DNA of 59,790 nt from Nocardia grenadensis NBRC 108939. GTDB taxonomy: Bacteria; Actinomycetota; Actinomycetes; Mycobacteriales; Mycobacteriaceae. Below, one piece after another: positions 32,533 through 41,270 of the stretch. The position numbers were made by a program, and so were the translations under genes. The DNA lies in contig NZ_BDCJ01000027.1 of NCBI RefSeq assembly GCF_001613445.1, positions 1 through 59,790 on the forward strand, written 5' to 3'. Within the stretch, counting starts at the first letter, position 1; the number at the start of each line of letters is the position of its first letter. The notes beneath the pieces are model-generated. The model had not been told where the DNA came from. It saw only the letters and a list, made by a program, of their open reading frames with translations, and ran no database searches.

Positions 32533-34572
32533 ATGTACTCGACGCCGAGTTATCCGCAGCTGTTCACCCCGCTCCAGGTCGGACACACCACACTGCGCAA
32601 CAGGGTGGTCATGGGATCCATGCACACCGGCCTGGAGGACCGGGCCTGGGATACGAACCGGCTGGCCGCCTACTTCGCCGAACGTGCCCGAGGTGGCGTC
32701 GGCCTGATCATCACCGGTGGTTACGCCCCCGATCGCACCGGATGGTTGTTGCCGTTCGGGGCGAAACTGACCAACCGCACCGAGGCCTACCGTCATCGGA
32801 CGATCACGCGCGCGGTGCACGAGGCCGGCGGCAAGATCGCGCTGCAGATCCTGCACGCCGGGCGCTATGCCTATGTTCCCGGCAGCGTGTCCGCCTCTTC
32901 GATCAAGGCGCCGATCAATCCGTTCCGGCCCCGCGCTCTTTCCGACCGTGGAATTCGGCGGACGATCGACGATTACGTCCGGTGCGCAGAACTGGCCCGT
33001 TTCGCAGGATACGACGGGGTCGAAATAATGGGTGGGGAGGGTTATTTCATAAATCAATTCCTCGCCCCGCGTACGAATAAACGAACCGATCGCTGGGGCG
33101 GTTCCGCCGAGAATCGCCGGCGGCTCGCGGTGGAGATCGTCCGGCGCACTCGAGCGGCGGTCGGGACAGATTTTCTGATCGTATTCCGTTTGTCGATGGC
33201 GGAATTGGTGGAGGACGGGCAGACATTCGACGAGATCCGCGCGCTCGCCCGGGAATTGGAGAGTGCGGGCGTCGATATTCTCAATACGGATATCGGCTGG
33301 CACGAAGCGCGAGTGCCCACGATCGTGACATCGGTGCCGCGGGCAGCCTTCGTCGACTTCACCGCGAAGATCACCGCGGCGGTGGGGATCCCGGTATGCG
33401 CGTCGAACCGTATCAATATGCCCGAGATCGCCGAGGAGATCCTGACCCGCGGCGACGCCCAGCTCATCTCCATGGCCAGGCCACTGCTGGCCGACCCGGA
33501 ATGGGCCGACAAGGCCGCGACCGGCCGCACCGATGAGATCAATACCTGTATCGCCTGCAACCAGGCATGTCTCGATCACGCCTTCCGGCACCGTACGGTG
33601 TCATGCCTGCTGAACCCACGGGCCGGGCGGGAAACCGAGCTCATCCTGCTGCCCACCCGGCGCGCCAAGAGCATCGCGGTGGTCGGGGCCGGGCCGGCCG
33701 GACTCTCGGCGGCGGTGAACCTGGCCGAGCGTGGCCACCGGGTGGACCTGTTCGAGGCACTCGACCGGATCGGCGGCCAGTTCGATATCGCGCGCCGGAT
33801 TCCGGGCAAAGAGGAGTTCGACGAGTCCATCCGCTATTTCACCCGGAAACTGGAACTCACCGGTGTGCAGGTGCATGTGAACACCCGGGTCACCGCGGCC
33901 GCACTGATCGACCGACGGTACGACGAGATCGTGCTGGCGACGGGGGTCCGGCCCCGCATCCCCGATATCCCGGGGATCGACCATCCGATGGTGCTCTCCT
34001 ACGCGGAACTGGTGCGGGACGGCAGACCGGTGGGCGAGCGGGTCGCGGTGATCGGGGCGGGCGGAATCGGTTTCGATGTGAGCGAATACCTGGTCGTGGA
34101 CGGGCATCCCACGCTGAAACCGGACGAGTGGCGCGCGGAGTGGGGGGTCGATACCGACGACGAACAGCTACCCGGGCAGTTGCGTGCCGCGCGCCCGGCG
34201 GCCGCGGCCCGCGAGGTCGTGCTGTTGCAGCGCAAGGACACGGCCTTCGGAAAAAGGCTCGGTAAGACGAGCGGCTGGGTCCATCGGGCGGCGCTGAGAG
34301 CCAAAGGGGTCGAGCAGATCGGCGGGGTGAACTACGAGCGTATCGACGACGAGGGGCTGCACATCAGTTTCGGTCCGAAGCGCGAGCGGCCCCGGGTGAT
34401 CCCGGTCGACAATGTGATTGTCTGCGCCGGCCAGGAATCGGTGCGTGAGCTCGAATCGGAACTCACCGCCGCGGGGGTGCCGACACATCTGATCGGCGGT
34501 GCGGATCTGGCCGCCGAGCTCGACGCGAAGCGGGCGATCGAGCAGGGCACCCGGCTGGCCGCGCGGTTGTGA
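32533..34572 (+). CDS. fadH: NADPH-dependent 2,4-dienoyl-CoA reductase
   Basis: A 679-residue flavoprotein. Residues about 1-335 form an old-yellow-enzyme barrel (FMN; NRVVMGSMHTGLED near the start, INQFLAPRTNKRTDRWGG in the middle; key residues H, R, D). The 4Fe-4S ligands are Cys339, 342, 346 and 358. The FAD/NADPH domain follows with VVGAGPAGLSAA near 380 and VIGAGGIGFDVSEY near 510. It reduces 2,4-dienoyl-CoA during beta-oxidation of polyunsaturated acids. Length equals that of Rv1175c (674). The ATG at 32533 has only a weak site; the upstream frame has poor composition. A patch at about 33020-33300 uses unusual AT-rich codons. Confidence 0.95.
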   Translation: MYSTPSYPQLFTPLQVGHTTLRNRVVMGSMHTGLEDRAWDTNRLAAYFAERARGGVGLIITGGYAPDRTGWLLPFGAKLTNRTEAYRHRTITRAVHEAGGKIALQILHAGRYAYVPGSVSASSIKAPINPFRPRALSDRGIRRTIDDYVRCAELARFAGYDGVEIMGGEGYFINQFLAPRTNKRTDRWGGSAENRRRLAVEIVRRTRAAVGTDFLIVFRLSMAELVEDGQTFDEIRALARELESAGVDILNTDIGWHEARVPTIVTSVPRAAFVDFTAKITAAVGIPVCASNRINMPEIAEEILTRGDAQLISMARPLLADPEWADKAATGRTDEINTCIACNQACLDHAFRHRTVSCLLNPRAGRETELILLPTRRAKSIAVVGAGPAGLSAAVNLAERGHRVDLFEALDRIGGQFDIARRIPGKEEFDESIRYFTRKLELTGVQVHVNTRVTAAALIDRRYDEIVLATGVRPRIPDIPGIDHPMVLSYAELVRDGRPVGERVAVIGAGGIGFDVSEYLVVDGHPTLKPDEWRAEWGVDTDDEQLPGQLRAARPAAAAREVVLLQRKDTAFGKRLGKTSGWVHRAALRAKGVEQIGGVNYERIDDEGLHISFGPKRERPRVIPVDNVIVCAGQESVRELESELTAAGVPTHLIGGADLAAELDAKRAIEQGTRLAARL

Positions 34573-34655
34573 GGGCCACTCGATAATCGCTTTTCCGGCC
34601 CGGGGTGCGGCGGTAGGGTGGCGGCTTTGTGTCCGCGCCATGCAGGGGGGTGACC

Positions 34656-35483
34656 GTGTCGGCCACTGTGGGCGATCTCCAGGGCACCGCCGGTGTCTAC
34701 CGGCGGCTCCTGGTGGCGGGGTTCCGCCGACAGTGGCGGTACAAACTGGCCATGCTCGGTGGGCTGTTCACCAACTGTGTGTTCGGTTTCGTCCGTGCCT
34801 CGGTGATGATCGCCGCCATCGACGCCACCGGTGGGTTCGCCGGATACGACGCGGGCACGATCGGCGCCTACGTCTGGATCTCCCAGGGGCTGCTCGGCGC
34901 GCTGCAGTTCATGGCCGCCGAACTGGAACTGGCCGAACGGATCCGCAACGGTGATATCGCCATCGACTTCCTGCGGCCGGTCGATGTGCAGCTGGGTAAT
35001 CTCGCCGCCGACCTCGGCCGGGCGCTGTGCACATTGCTTCCGCGGGGGATACCGAGCCTGCTGGTCGGCGCGCTCACCTTCGGGCTGGTGTTACCCCGCA
35101 CCCCCGAGTCCTATCTTCTCGGGCTGCTCAGTGTCGTTCTCGCCGCGGCCATCTCGTTCCTGTCCCTGTTCGTGCTCACCACCGCCGGATTCTGGGTCGT
35201 GGAGACCCGGGGACTGCGGACGCTTTATCAGGTCGGCGGCCCGTTCCTCGCCGGACTGTTCGTCCCGGTGCATGTCTTCCCGGACTGGCTGCGCGGTATC
35301 GCCGAGTGCACGCCGTTCCCCTCGATGTTGCAGGTGCCGGTGGATGTGCTGTCCGGCCGGGTGGTGGGCTGGGACGCGGCGCAACTGGTGGGCACACAGG
35401 TCTGCTGGCTGCTGGTCGTCCTGGCGGCGGGCCGGATGCTGCTGGCCGCGGGCCGGCGGAAACTGGAGGTGCAGGGTGGTTGA
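34656..35483 (+). CDS. ABC-2 type permease 1
   Basis: A membrane protein of about 275 residues with six hydrophobic segments; motifs such as VVETRGLRTLYQVGGPFLAG and PVHVFPDWLRGIAECTPF (key P, W, L, P) fit the DUF990 / ABC2_membrane_6 type. It is the first gene of a three-gene exporter. The start is uncertain: GGGGGG at 34645-34650 favours GTG 34656, with GTG 34650 and 34629 as alternatives. It overlaps the next gene by 8 bases. Confidence 0.85.
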   Translation: MSATVGDLQGTAGVYRRLLVAGFRRQWRYKLAMLGGLFTNCVFGFVRASVMIAAIDATGGFAGYDAGTIGAYVWISQGLLGALQFMAAELELAERIRNGDIAIDFLRPVDVQLGNLAADLGRALCTLLPRGIPSLLVGALTFGLVLPRTPESYLLGLLSVVLAAAISFLSLFVLTTAGFWVVETRGLRTLYQVGGPFLAGLFVPVHVFPDWLRGIAECTPFPSMLQVPVDVLSGRVVGWDAAQLVGTQVCWLLVVLAAGRMLLAAGRRKLEVQGG

Positions 35484-36324
35484 GACCGCCGTCCACCCAC
35501 CGGCGAATCGGCGCGTGCCCGCCGGCGACCGATTGGCCCCCTACGCGGCGGTGTTGCGGTCCCGGATCCGGGCACAGCGCACCTACCGTCTGTCCTTCGC
35601 CGGCGATATGGCCGGGGCGACCATGGTCGGGCTGGCCGAATTCGCCGAGGTATGGCTGATCTTCCATCAGGCCAAGGTGCTGGGCGGTCTGGACCTGGAC
35701 GCCGCGCTGCTGCTGTTCGGGCTGAGCAATCTGGCCTTCGCGCTGGCCCAGCTGGTGTTCGGGCACCTGGACAAACTGCCGAATCTCATCCGCCTCGGCC
35801 AACTCGACATCTACCACCTGCGCCCTCAGCCGGTACTGCTGCAATTGATCACCAGCGATTTCTCCTTACGCCGTCTGGCCCGGGCCACGGTCGCGCTGGT
35901 GGTGCTGATCGTCGGACTGGTACGCAACGAGATCGATTGGTCGGCGGCCTCCGTGGCGCTGATCGCACTGACGGTGGTGAGCGGTACCGTCCTGTTCGGC
36001 GGGCTGTTCGTGGTGGCCGCGGGCTGTCAGTTCTTCCTCATCGACGGGGCGGAGATGACCAACAGCTTCACCTACGGTGGATCCTTCGCGGCGACGCAGC
36101 CCGCGTCGATCTTTCCCACACCGTTGAAACTGCTGTTCTGCGTCGCGATACCGGTGGCGTTCACCGCCTACTTCCCGACCCTGGCACTACTGGATCTCCC
36201 CGGCCCTGCCGGAATACCGGCCTGGCTCGCCTGGTGCGCGCCGCTCGCGGCGGCATGGGCGTGGGTGCTGGCGTGGGTGATGTGGCGGATCGGGACGAGG
36301 CACTATCAGAGCGGCGGTGGCTGA
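35476..36324 (+). CDS. ABC-2 type permease 2
   Basis: A 282-residue membrane protein with six hydrophobic segments and FPTPLKLLFCVAIPVAFTAYFP in the last third (key residues P, L, K, P, P), as in the partner family of DUF990-type permeases. GTG 35476 overlaps the end of permease 1 by 8 bases; its stop overlaps the ATPase gene by 8 bases. A heterodimeric exporter is implied. Substrate unknown. Confidence 0.85.
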   Translation: MVETAVHPPANRRVPAGDRLAPYAAVLRSRIRAQRTYRLSFAGDMAGATMVGLAEFAEVWLIFHQAKVLGGLDLDAALLLFGLSNLAFALAQLVFGHLDKLPNLIRLGQLDIYHLRPQPVLLQLITSDFSLRRLARATVALVVLIVGLVRNEIDWSAASVALIALTVVSGTVLFGGLFVVAAGCQFFLIDGAEMTNSFTYGGSFAATQPASIFPTPLKLLFCVAIPVAFTAYFPTLALLDLPGPAGIPAWLAWCAPLAAAWAWVLAWVMWRIGTRHYQSGGG

Positions 36325-37312
36325 GATGGGATACGGCGGCACAAAGAGCGATACGATCATTGAGGTCGACCGGCTGACCCGGTGTTTCACTCGCCGGACC
36401 GGGAAGGGGCTGCGCGCACGGCGCGAGGTGGTCACCGCGGTCGATGCCATGACCTTCCGGGTCGAGCGGGGCGCGGCGGTCGGCTACATCGGCGCCAACG
36501 GCGCCGGCAAGTCGACCACGATCAAAATGCTCACCGGCATCCTGGTGCCGACCTCCGGTTCGGTGCGCACCTGCGGGCTGGAACCCATTCGGCAGCGCCG
36601 GGAACTGGCGAGCCGGATCGGCGTCGTATTCGGGCAGCGTTCCCAGTTGTGGTGGGATCTGCCGCTGCGAGAATCGTTCACGATCCTGGCCGCGATCCAC
36701 CGGCTCGAGCCCGCGGCCGGGCAGGCGCGCACCGCGGAGCTGGTCGACCAGCTGGAAATGGCCGATACGCTCGATACGCCGGTCCGGCAGTTGTCGCTGG
36801 GACAGCGGATGCGTGCCGAGGTCGCCGCGGCACTGTTGCACAGTCCGGAATTGATCATTCTCGACGAGCCCACCATCGGGCTGGATGTGCTCTCCAAACA
36901 GCGCCTGCGTGAATTTCTGCGGGCCGAACGCGCCCAACGCGGCACCAGCCTCATGCTGACCACCCACGATATGGGCGATATCGAGCGGCTCTGCGACCGG
37001 GTGCTGGTGGTGGATCACGGGCGATTGGCCTACGACGGCTCGCTACCCGGACTCGGGGCGACGGTGGGCGCGCAACGGGTGCTGGTTGTCGACCTCGCCG
37101 TACCCGCACCGGCCCTCGACGGCCTCGCGGGCGCCGACCTGGTCTCGGTCGAGGCGGAGGGTATGCGGCAGCGGCTGGCCTTCGACGCCGAGACGACCAC
37201 CGCCGCGCAGTTGCTGGCCGAGGTGTCGGCTCGGGCCGAGGTGCGCGACCTCTCGATCGAGGAACCCGATATCGAGGATATCGTGCGGCGGCTCTACGAA
37301 ACTGCCCGCTGA
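36317..37312 (+). CDS. ABC exporter ATPase of the two-permease system
   Basis: A 331-residue ATPase: Walker A GANGAGKSTTIK near residue 62, Q-loop FGQRSQLWWDLP, signature LSLGQRMRAE (L-S-L-G-Q rather than LSGGQ), Walker B LIILDEPTIGLD, and H-loop TTHDM. The FGQRSQLWWDLP and LSLGQRMR forms are typical of ATPases that work with DUF990-type permeases. Start GTG 36317 (ATG 36326 is an alternative). The C-terminal 80 residues resemble a DUF4162-like extension. Confidence 0.92.
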   Translation: MAEMGYGGTKSDTIIEVDRLTRCFTRRTGKGLRARREVVTAVDAMTFRVERGAAVGYIGANGAGKSTTIKMLTGILVPTSGSVRTCGLEPIRQRRELASRIGVVFGQRSQLWWDLPLRESFTILAAIHRLEPAAGQARTAELVDQLEMADTLDTPVRQLSLGQRMRAEVAAALLHSPELIILDEPTIGLDVLSKQRLREFLRAERAQRGTSLMLTTHDMGDIERLCDRVLVVDHGRLAYDGSLPGLGATVGAQRVLVVDLAVPAPALDGLAGADLVSVEAEGMRQRLAFDAETTTAAQLLAEVSARAEVRDLSIEEPDIEDIVRRLYETAR

Positions 37313-37319
37313 AAAGCGA

Positions 37320-37348
37320 GGTGCCGGGCCCCGACGGGACCCGGCACC
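37320..37348. terminator. Bidirectional terminator
   Basis: GGTGCCGGG / CCCGGCACC with an inner CCC-GAC-GGG pairing, between the convergent ABC exporter and ldtB genes. Confidence 0.8.
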
Positions 37349-37367
37349 GGCATGTCACCTACGAGCG

Positions 37368-38573
37368 TCACATCGCGGCATTGCCCGTTTTCCATTCCGC
37401 CCACGGGATGTTCCAGTCACCCAACCCGTCCGTACCGGGCAGGACCGGGCCGACCGTATTCGTCACGATGGCGATATCACCACGCTTGGCGGTGTTGTAG
37501 ACCCATCGGGCGTCCTCGGGGCTGAGGTTGAGGCACCCGTGGCTGGTGTTGGTATTGCCCTGTGCGCCCAACGACCACGGCGCCGAGTGGAAGAAGATCC
37601 CGCTGTAGGACATCCGGGTGGCCCAGTCGACATCGGTGCGGTACCCGTCGGGCGAATTCACCGCGACGCCGTAGGTGGAGGAGTCCATGACGATATGCTC
37701 GTGCCGGTCGGCCAGGATGTACACCCCGTTGTTGGTGGGCGTGTCGTCCTTACCCATCGAGGTCGGCATGGTGCGGATGACCTGGCCGTTCTTCTCGACG
37801 GTGACCATCTTCGTATTGTCGTCGGCCTTGAAGACCACCGCGTCGCCGATGACGAAGTTCGAGTGGATGTCGTCCTGGCCGTAGAGCCCGTTGCCCAGAT
37901 CCTTGCCGTAGACGTTCACATCGATCGTCACCTTGGTGCCCGCATTCCAGAAATGCTCGGGCCGCCACCGGACCTCACGATTGTTCACCCAGTAGAAGGC
38001 GCCCTCGACCGGCGGATCGGTCTTGATGGTGATGGCGTCCTGCGCGGCCTTGCGGTCGGGGATGTTCTCGTCGAACTGGACCGCCACCGGCTGACCTATA
38101 CCGACCACTTCGCCCTCGCCGGGCACCAGGTACGGCTTGGTGACATTGCCGGGCGCGGTTGTGGTGAAACTCATACCGGCGGTGGACGCGCCACCCAGGC
38201 CGTTGGCCCGGGCCTGCAGGCGGTATGTCTTGCTGTAGCCGAGGGGCTCGGTGGTGGACCAGCTGCGGCCGTCGGCGGCCAGCTGCCCGGCCACCGGCTG
38301 ATCGTCGGGGTTGAGCAGGGCTACTTCGGTGAACAGGCCATCGGTGATCTCGAACTTCATCCCCTCGGCCGGTGAGACGCCGATATCCCCGTCCTTGACC
38401 GGGGCCACGAGCTTGGGTTTGATGAGCTCTGTGAGGGGGTTGCGATCGATGGCGACGGTCCCGTCCGACGCCCCCGACGAGGAACAACCGGTCAGCGCCA
38501 GTACGACGAGCGCGACGAGCGCCAGCGGTCCGAAGAGCCAGCGGACCGGCCTGCGCCGATCACCAATATGCAT
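37368..38573 (-). CDS. ldtB: L,D-transpeptidase lipoprotein (LdtMt2 / Rv2518c type)
   Basis: A 401-residue protein. The lipobox LALTGC places the lipid on Cys30. Two Ig-like domains (about 55-240) precede a YkuD catalytic domain: HSAPWSLG ... NTNTSHGCLNLSPEDA, with His345 and Cys347 as catalytic residues. The ending DGLGDWNIPWAEWKTGNA closely matches M. tuberculosis LdtB. It makes 3-3 peptidoglycan cross-links outside the membrane and is the carbapenem target of the group. Its position between the bcp and orn anchors matches Rv2518c. ATG at 38571-38573. Confidence 0.95.
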   Translation of the reverse strand: MHIGDRRRPVRWLFGPLALVALVVLALTGCSSSGASDGTVAIDRNPLTELIKPKLVAPVKDGDIGVSPAEGMKFEITDGLFTEVALLNPDDQPVAGQLAADGRSWSTTEPLGYSKTYRLQARANGLGGASTAGMSFTTTAPGNVTKPYLVPGEGEVVGIGQPVAVQFDENIPDRKAAQDAITIKTDPPVEGAFYWVNNREVRWRPEHFWNAGTKVTIDVNVYGKDLGNGLYGQDDIHSNFVIGDAVVFKADDNTKMVTVEKNGQVIRTMPTSMGKDDTPTNNGVYILADRHEHIVMDSSTYGVAVNSPDGYRTDVDWATRMSYSGIFFHSAPWSLGAQGNTNTSHGCLNLSPEDARWVYNTAKRGDIAIVTNTVGPVLPGTDGLGDWNIPWAEWKTGNAAM

Positions 38574-38876
38574 ATCAACCCCGTTTCAAGTCTCGGCGCA
38601 CCCGCTACGCGCCGACGGCTTCGGATCCGACCGATCACCTGCTCACCTCGACCCACGGCAGCGGGATCGGTCGAGACCACGTTCATCATTCTGCCAGCCG
38701 CGCCGAGGTGATCCCAACCGCCACGATCACTTCCGGCGTCACGGCCCAACTACACATAGAGTTCCGGGCGCCGATCGTTACGGTGTCGGCCGGCTCACAC
38801 CCGCCCGACGGGATATCGATTTCACTTCTGCGGCCCGAGCCTGTTAATGTCTGTCCCGCACCGCACAGCGGAGCAC
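38574..38876. other. Gap between ldtB and tRNA-Lys
   Basis: 303 bases holding the ldtB promoter side (minus) and the tRNA-Lys promoter side (plus). No credible gene. Confidence 0.4.
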
Positions 38877-38949
<73 letters not shown>

Positions 38950-39126
38950 CTTCGAGTCGAAAGACATTCTCCGACTATAGGGTTTGCGCTCCGTGTCCGT
39001 ACATTCGACGGACCCAGACGTGATCAACCCGCTACCTCGCCGTATTTCGACCGTGGCTGCGGCCCGGTCACCGGCCCGTCGGCGGTACCCCGGCCGGTGC
39101 GCCGCGGATCCATTAGGGTGCGCGGT

Positions 39127-40464
39127 ATGAGCGAGGCGGACGCGCGGGTGGGGCGCGGGCAGGTGGTCGCATGGGGGCTGTGGGACTGGGGGTCGGCCGC
39201 GTTCAACGCCGTGATCACCACCTTCGTTTTCGCGGTGTACCTCACCGACAGTGTCGGGGAGGATCTGCCGGGTGATGTCTCCGCCAGCGCCTGGCTGGGG
39301 TGGGCGCTGGGACTCGCCGGACTGGTCGTCGCACTGACCGCACCGGTCACCGGTCAGCGTTTCGACGCGACCGCGAATCGTAAACGTTCGCTCGGCATCA
39401 TGACCGCTGTCGTCGTGGGCCTGACGGCGGCGATGTTCTTCGTCCGGGATCAGTACTCCTACCTGTGGCTCGGGCTGGTGTTGCTCGCCCTGGGGTCGGT
39501 GTTCCTCGAACTCGCGACCGTGCCCTACAACGCGATGCTGCGTCAGGTCTCGACTCCGGCCACGCTGGGCCGGGTGTCCGGATTCGGCTGGGCCATGGGC
39601 TACTTCGGCGGCATCTTCCTGCTGTTGATCTGTTATTTCGGGTTCATCGTCGGCGACGGCCCGGAACGGGGGCTGCTGGGGGTGAGCACCGAGGGCGGGC
39701 TGAACATCCGGCTGGTCGTGCTCCTGGCCGCCGTCTGGTTCGGTGTGTTCGCGCTGCCGGTGCTGTTCGCGGTGCCGGAGGTGCCGCGCACCCGGGCCGA
39801 TCCCGGGGCGGCGAGCGCGGGACTGCTCGGCTCCTACCGGGTGCTGTGGCGCGATCTGAAAGAACTGTGGGCGCTCGATCGCACCGTTATCTGGTTCCTG
39901 CTGGCCAGCGCGATCTTCCGGGACGGCCTGGCCGGTGTCTTCGCGTTCGGCGCGGTGCTGGCCGTGCAGGTGTACGGGATCAGCGAATCCGATGTGCTGC
40001 TCTTCGGTATCTCGGCCAATGTGGTCGCCGCGCTCGGGGCGGTCGTGGCCGGCCGGTTCGACGATAGGGTCGGGCCGAAGCGGGTGATCGCGGTATCGCT
40101 GCTGTCGGCTGTGGTGTGCGGCGCGGTGCTGCTGGTGGTGTCGGGCGTCGTGATGTTCTGGATCTTCGGCCTGGCGCTGACTTTGTTCGTCGGCCCGGCG
40201 CAGGCGTCGGCGCGGTCCTTCCTCACCCGGCTGACACCGCCCGGGCGGGAGGGGCAGTTGTTCGGTCTCTACACCACGACCGGGCGGGCCGCCTCGTTCC
40301 TCGCACCCACCCTGTTCGGCCTGTTCGTCTGGGGTTTCGGGACGGACCGGGCCGGTATCGGCGGGCTGCTGGTGGTGCTGGGAGCGGGGCTCGTGGCCCT
40401 GCTGTTCGTACCGTCACCGAACGCTTCGGGCAGTAAGGAGCCGGTGCAGGCACCGGCGGCCTGA
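39127..40464 (+). CDS. MFS transporter of the UMF1 / Atg22-like type
   Basis: A 445-residue protein with twelve hydrophobic segments. WGLWDWGSAAFNAVITTFVF at the N-terminus (20 residues) and the Atg22-like SGFGWAMGYFGG mark the UMF1 family. AGGGTG lies 9 bases before the ATG at 39127. The substrate is unknown; amino-acid or peptide efflux has been proposed for relatives. It ends 21 bases before the convergent TetR gene. Confidence 0.9.
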   Translation: MSEADARVGRGQVVAWGLWDWGSAAFNAVITTFVFAVYLTDSVGEDLPGDVSASAWLGWALGLAGLVVALTAPVTGQRFDATANRKRSLGIMTAVVVGLTAAMFFVRDQYSYLWLGLVLLALGSVFLELATVPYNAMLRQVSTPATLGRVSGFGWAMGYFGGIFLLLICYFGFIVGDGPERGLLGVSTEGGLNIRLVVLLAAVWFGVFALPVLFAVPEVPRTRADPGAASAGLLGSYRVLWRDLKELWALDRTVIWFLLASAIFRDGLAGVFAFGAVLAVQVYGISESDVLLFGISANVVAALGAVVAGRFDDRVGPKRVIAVSLLSAVVCGAVLLVVSGVVMFWIFGLALTLFVGPAQASARSFLTRLTPPGREGQLFGLYTTTGRAASFLAPTLFGLFVWGFGTDRAGIGGLLVVLGAGLVALLFVPSPNASGSKEPVQAPAA

Positions 40465-40485
40465 CGCGGGCCCGGCGGCGCGCGC

Positions 40486-41121
40486 TCAGGGTTTCCAGGC
40501 GCCCATACCGAGGGCGATGAGCCGGATCTGCTGGATGGTGCGGTCGATCACCGGTTGTTCCGCGCGCGCGGTGGCGCCCACATAGTCGGCGATCCCGTCG
40601 ATCACGGTGGATACCAGCAGGTCGGCGGCGACCTCCAGATCGCCCGGTGACCAGTCGTCCAGGGCCGGGACGCGGGATAGATCCGCCACCAGCTCGCGCA
40701 CGATCAGTTGTAGTTCGAGCGCGATGGCCGAACGCAGCGCCGGGCTCCCGCCGCGCTGCTCCCGGATCAGGAAGCCGTACAGCTCCCGCTTCTGGGCGAC
40801 TTCACCGAAGACGAACCGCACCGTTTCCGAGAGCCGGGCATCGGGGGTGCGGCGCAGCTGCCGCAGAGCCAGCCGTAATGCCTGAACGCCCTCGTCCACC
40901 AGGGTGGCGCCCAGGTCGTCCAGGGAGTCGAAATGCCGGTAGAAGGCGGTGGGGACGATTCCGGCGGAGCGGGCGATCTCGCGCAGGCTCAGCGCACCGA
41001 AACCGCGTTCGGCGGCCAGTGCCAGCGTGCCGGCGAGCAGGGCCTGCCGGGTGCGCTCTTTGCGCTCGACGCGGCTTGCTCCCTGATCGGTCATTTCAGT
41101 GAGCATACAGCCGTTCACCAT
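40486..41121 (-). CDS. TetR-family regulator, divergent from the desaturase operon
   Basis: A 211-residue protein. The HTH is at about residues 20-70 (RQALLAGTLALAAERGFGA, SLREIARSAGIVPTAFYRHF, 20 residues each at most), and the helical C-terminal domain may bind acyl-CoA, as in DesT-like regulators. AGGGAG with good spacing precedes the ATG at 41119-41121; two later ATGs lack a site. It is divergent from the reductase-desaturase operon with a perfect dyad between them, so it probably represses that operon in response to unsaturated or saturated acyl-CoA (inference). Confidence 0.9.
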   Translation of the reverse strand: MVNGCMLTEMTDQGASRVERKERTRQALLAGTLALAAERGFGALSLREIARSAGIVPTAFYRHFDSLDDLGATLVDEGVQALRLALRQLRRTPDARLSETVRFVFGEVAQKRELYGFLIREQRGGSPALRSAIALELQLIVRELVADLSRVPALDDWSPGDLEVAADLLVSTVIDGIADYVGATARAEQPVIDRTIQQIRLIALGMGAWKP

Positions 41122-41164
41122 TCCCTCATCTCCCTCTTGTCGCCCGCGTCACACCTATTACTGG

Positions 41165-41217
41165 TTGACAGTTCCCGCGGGGTATCCGGCACACTGGTTG
41201 AGTGTACAGGCGTACAC
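41165..41217 (+). promoter_or_regulatory. Promoter and TetR-type operator of the reductase-desaturase operon
   Basis: TTGACA at 41165-41170 is a perfect -35; CACACT at 41190-41195 is a weak -10 with 19-bp spacing. The perfect dyad GTGTACAGGCGTACAC (41202-41217) lies just downstream, where bound repressor would block initiation. It is 54 bases before the reductase start. Confidence 0.65.
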
Positions 41218-41270
41218 CGAAACAAGTTCGAACTCGTGGCACGACCGACAGACAGGGATGGAGAACTCCC

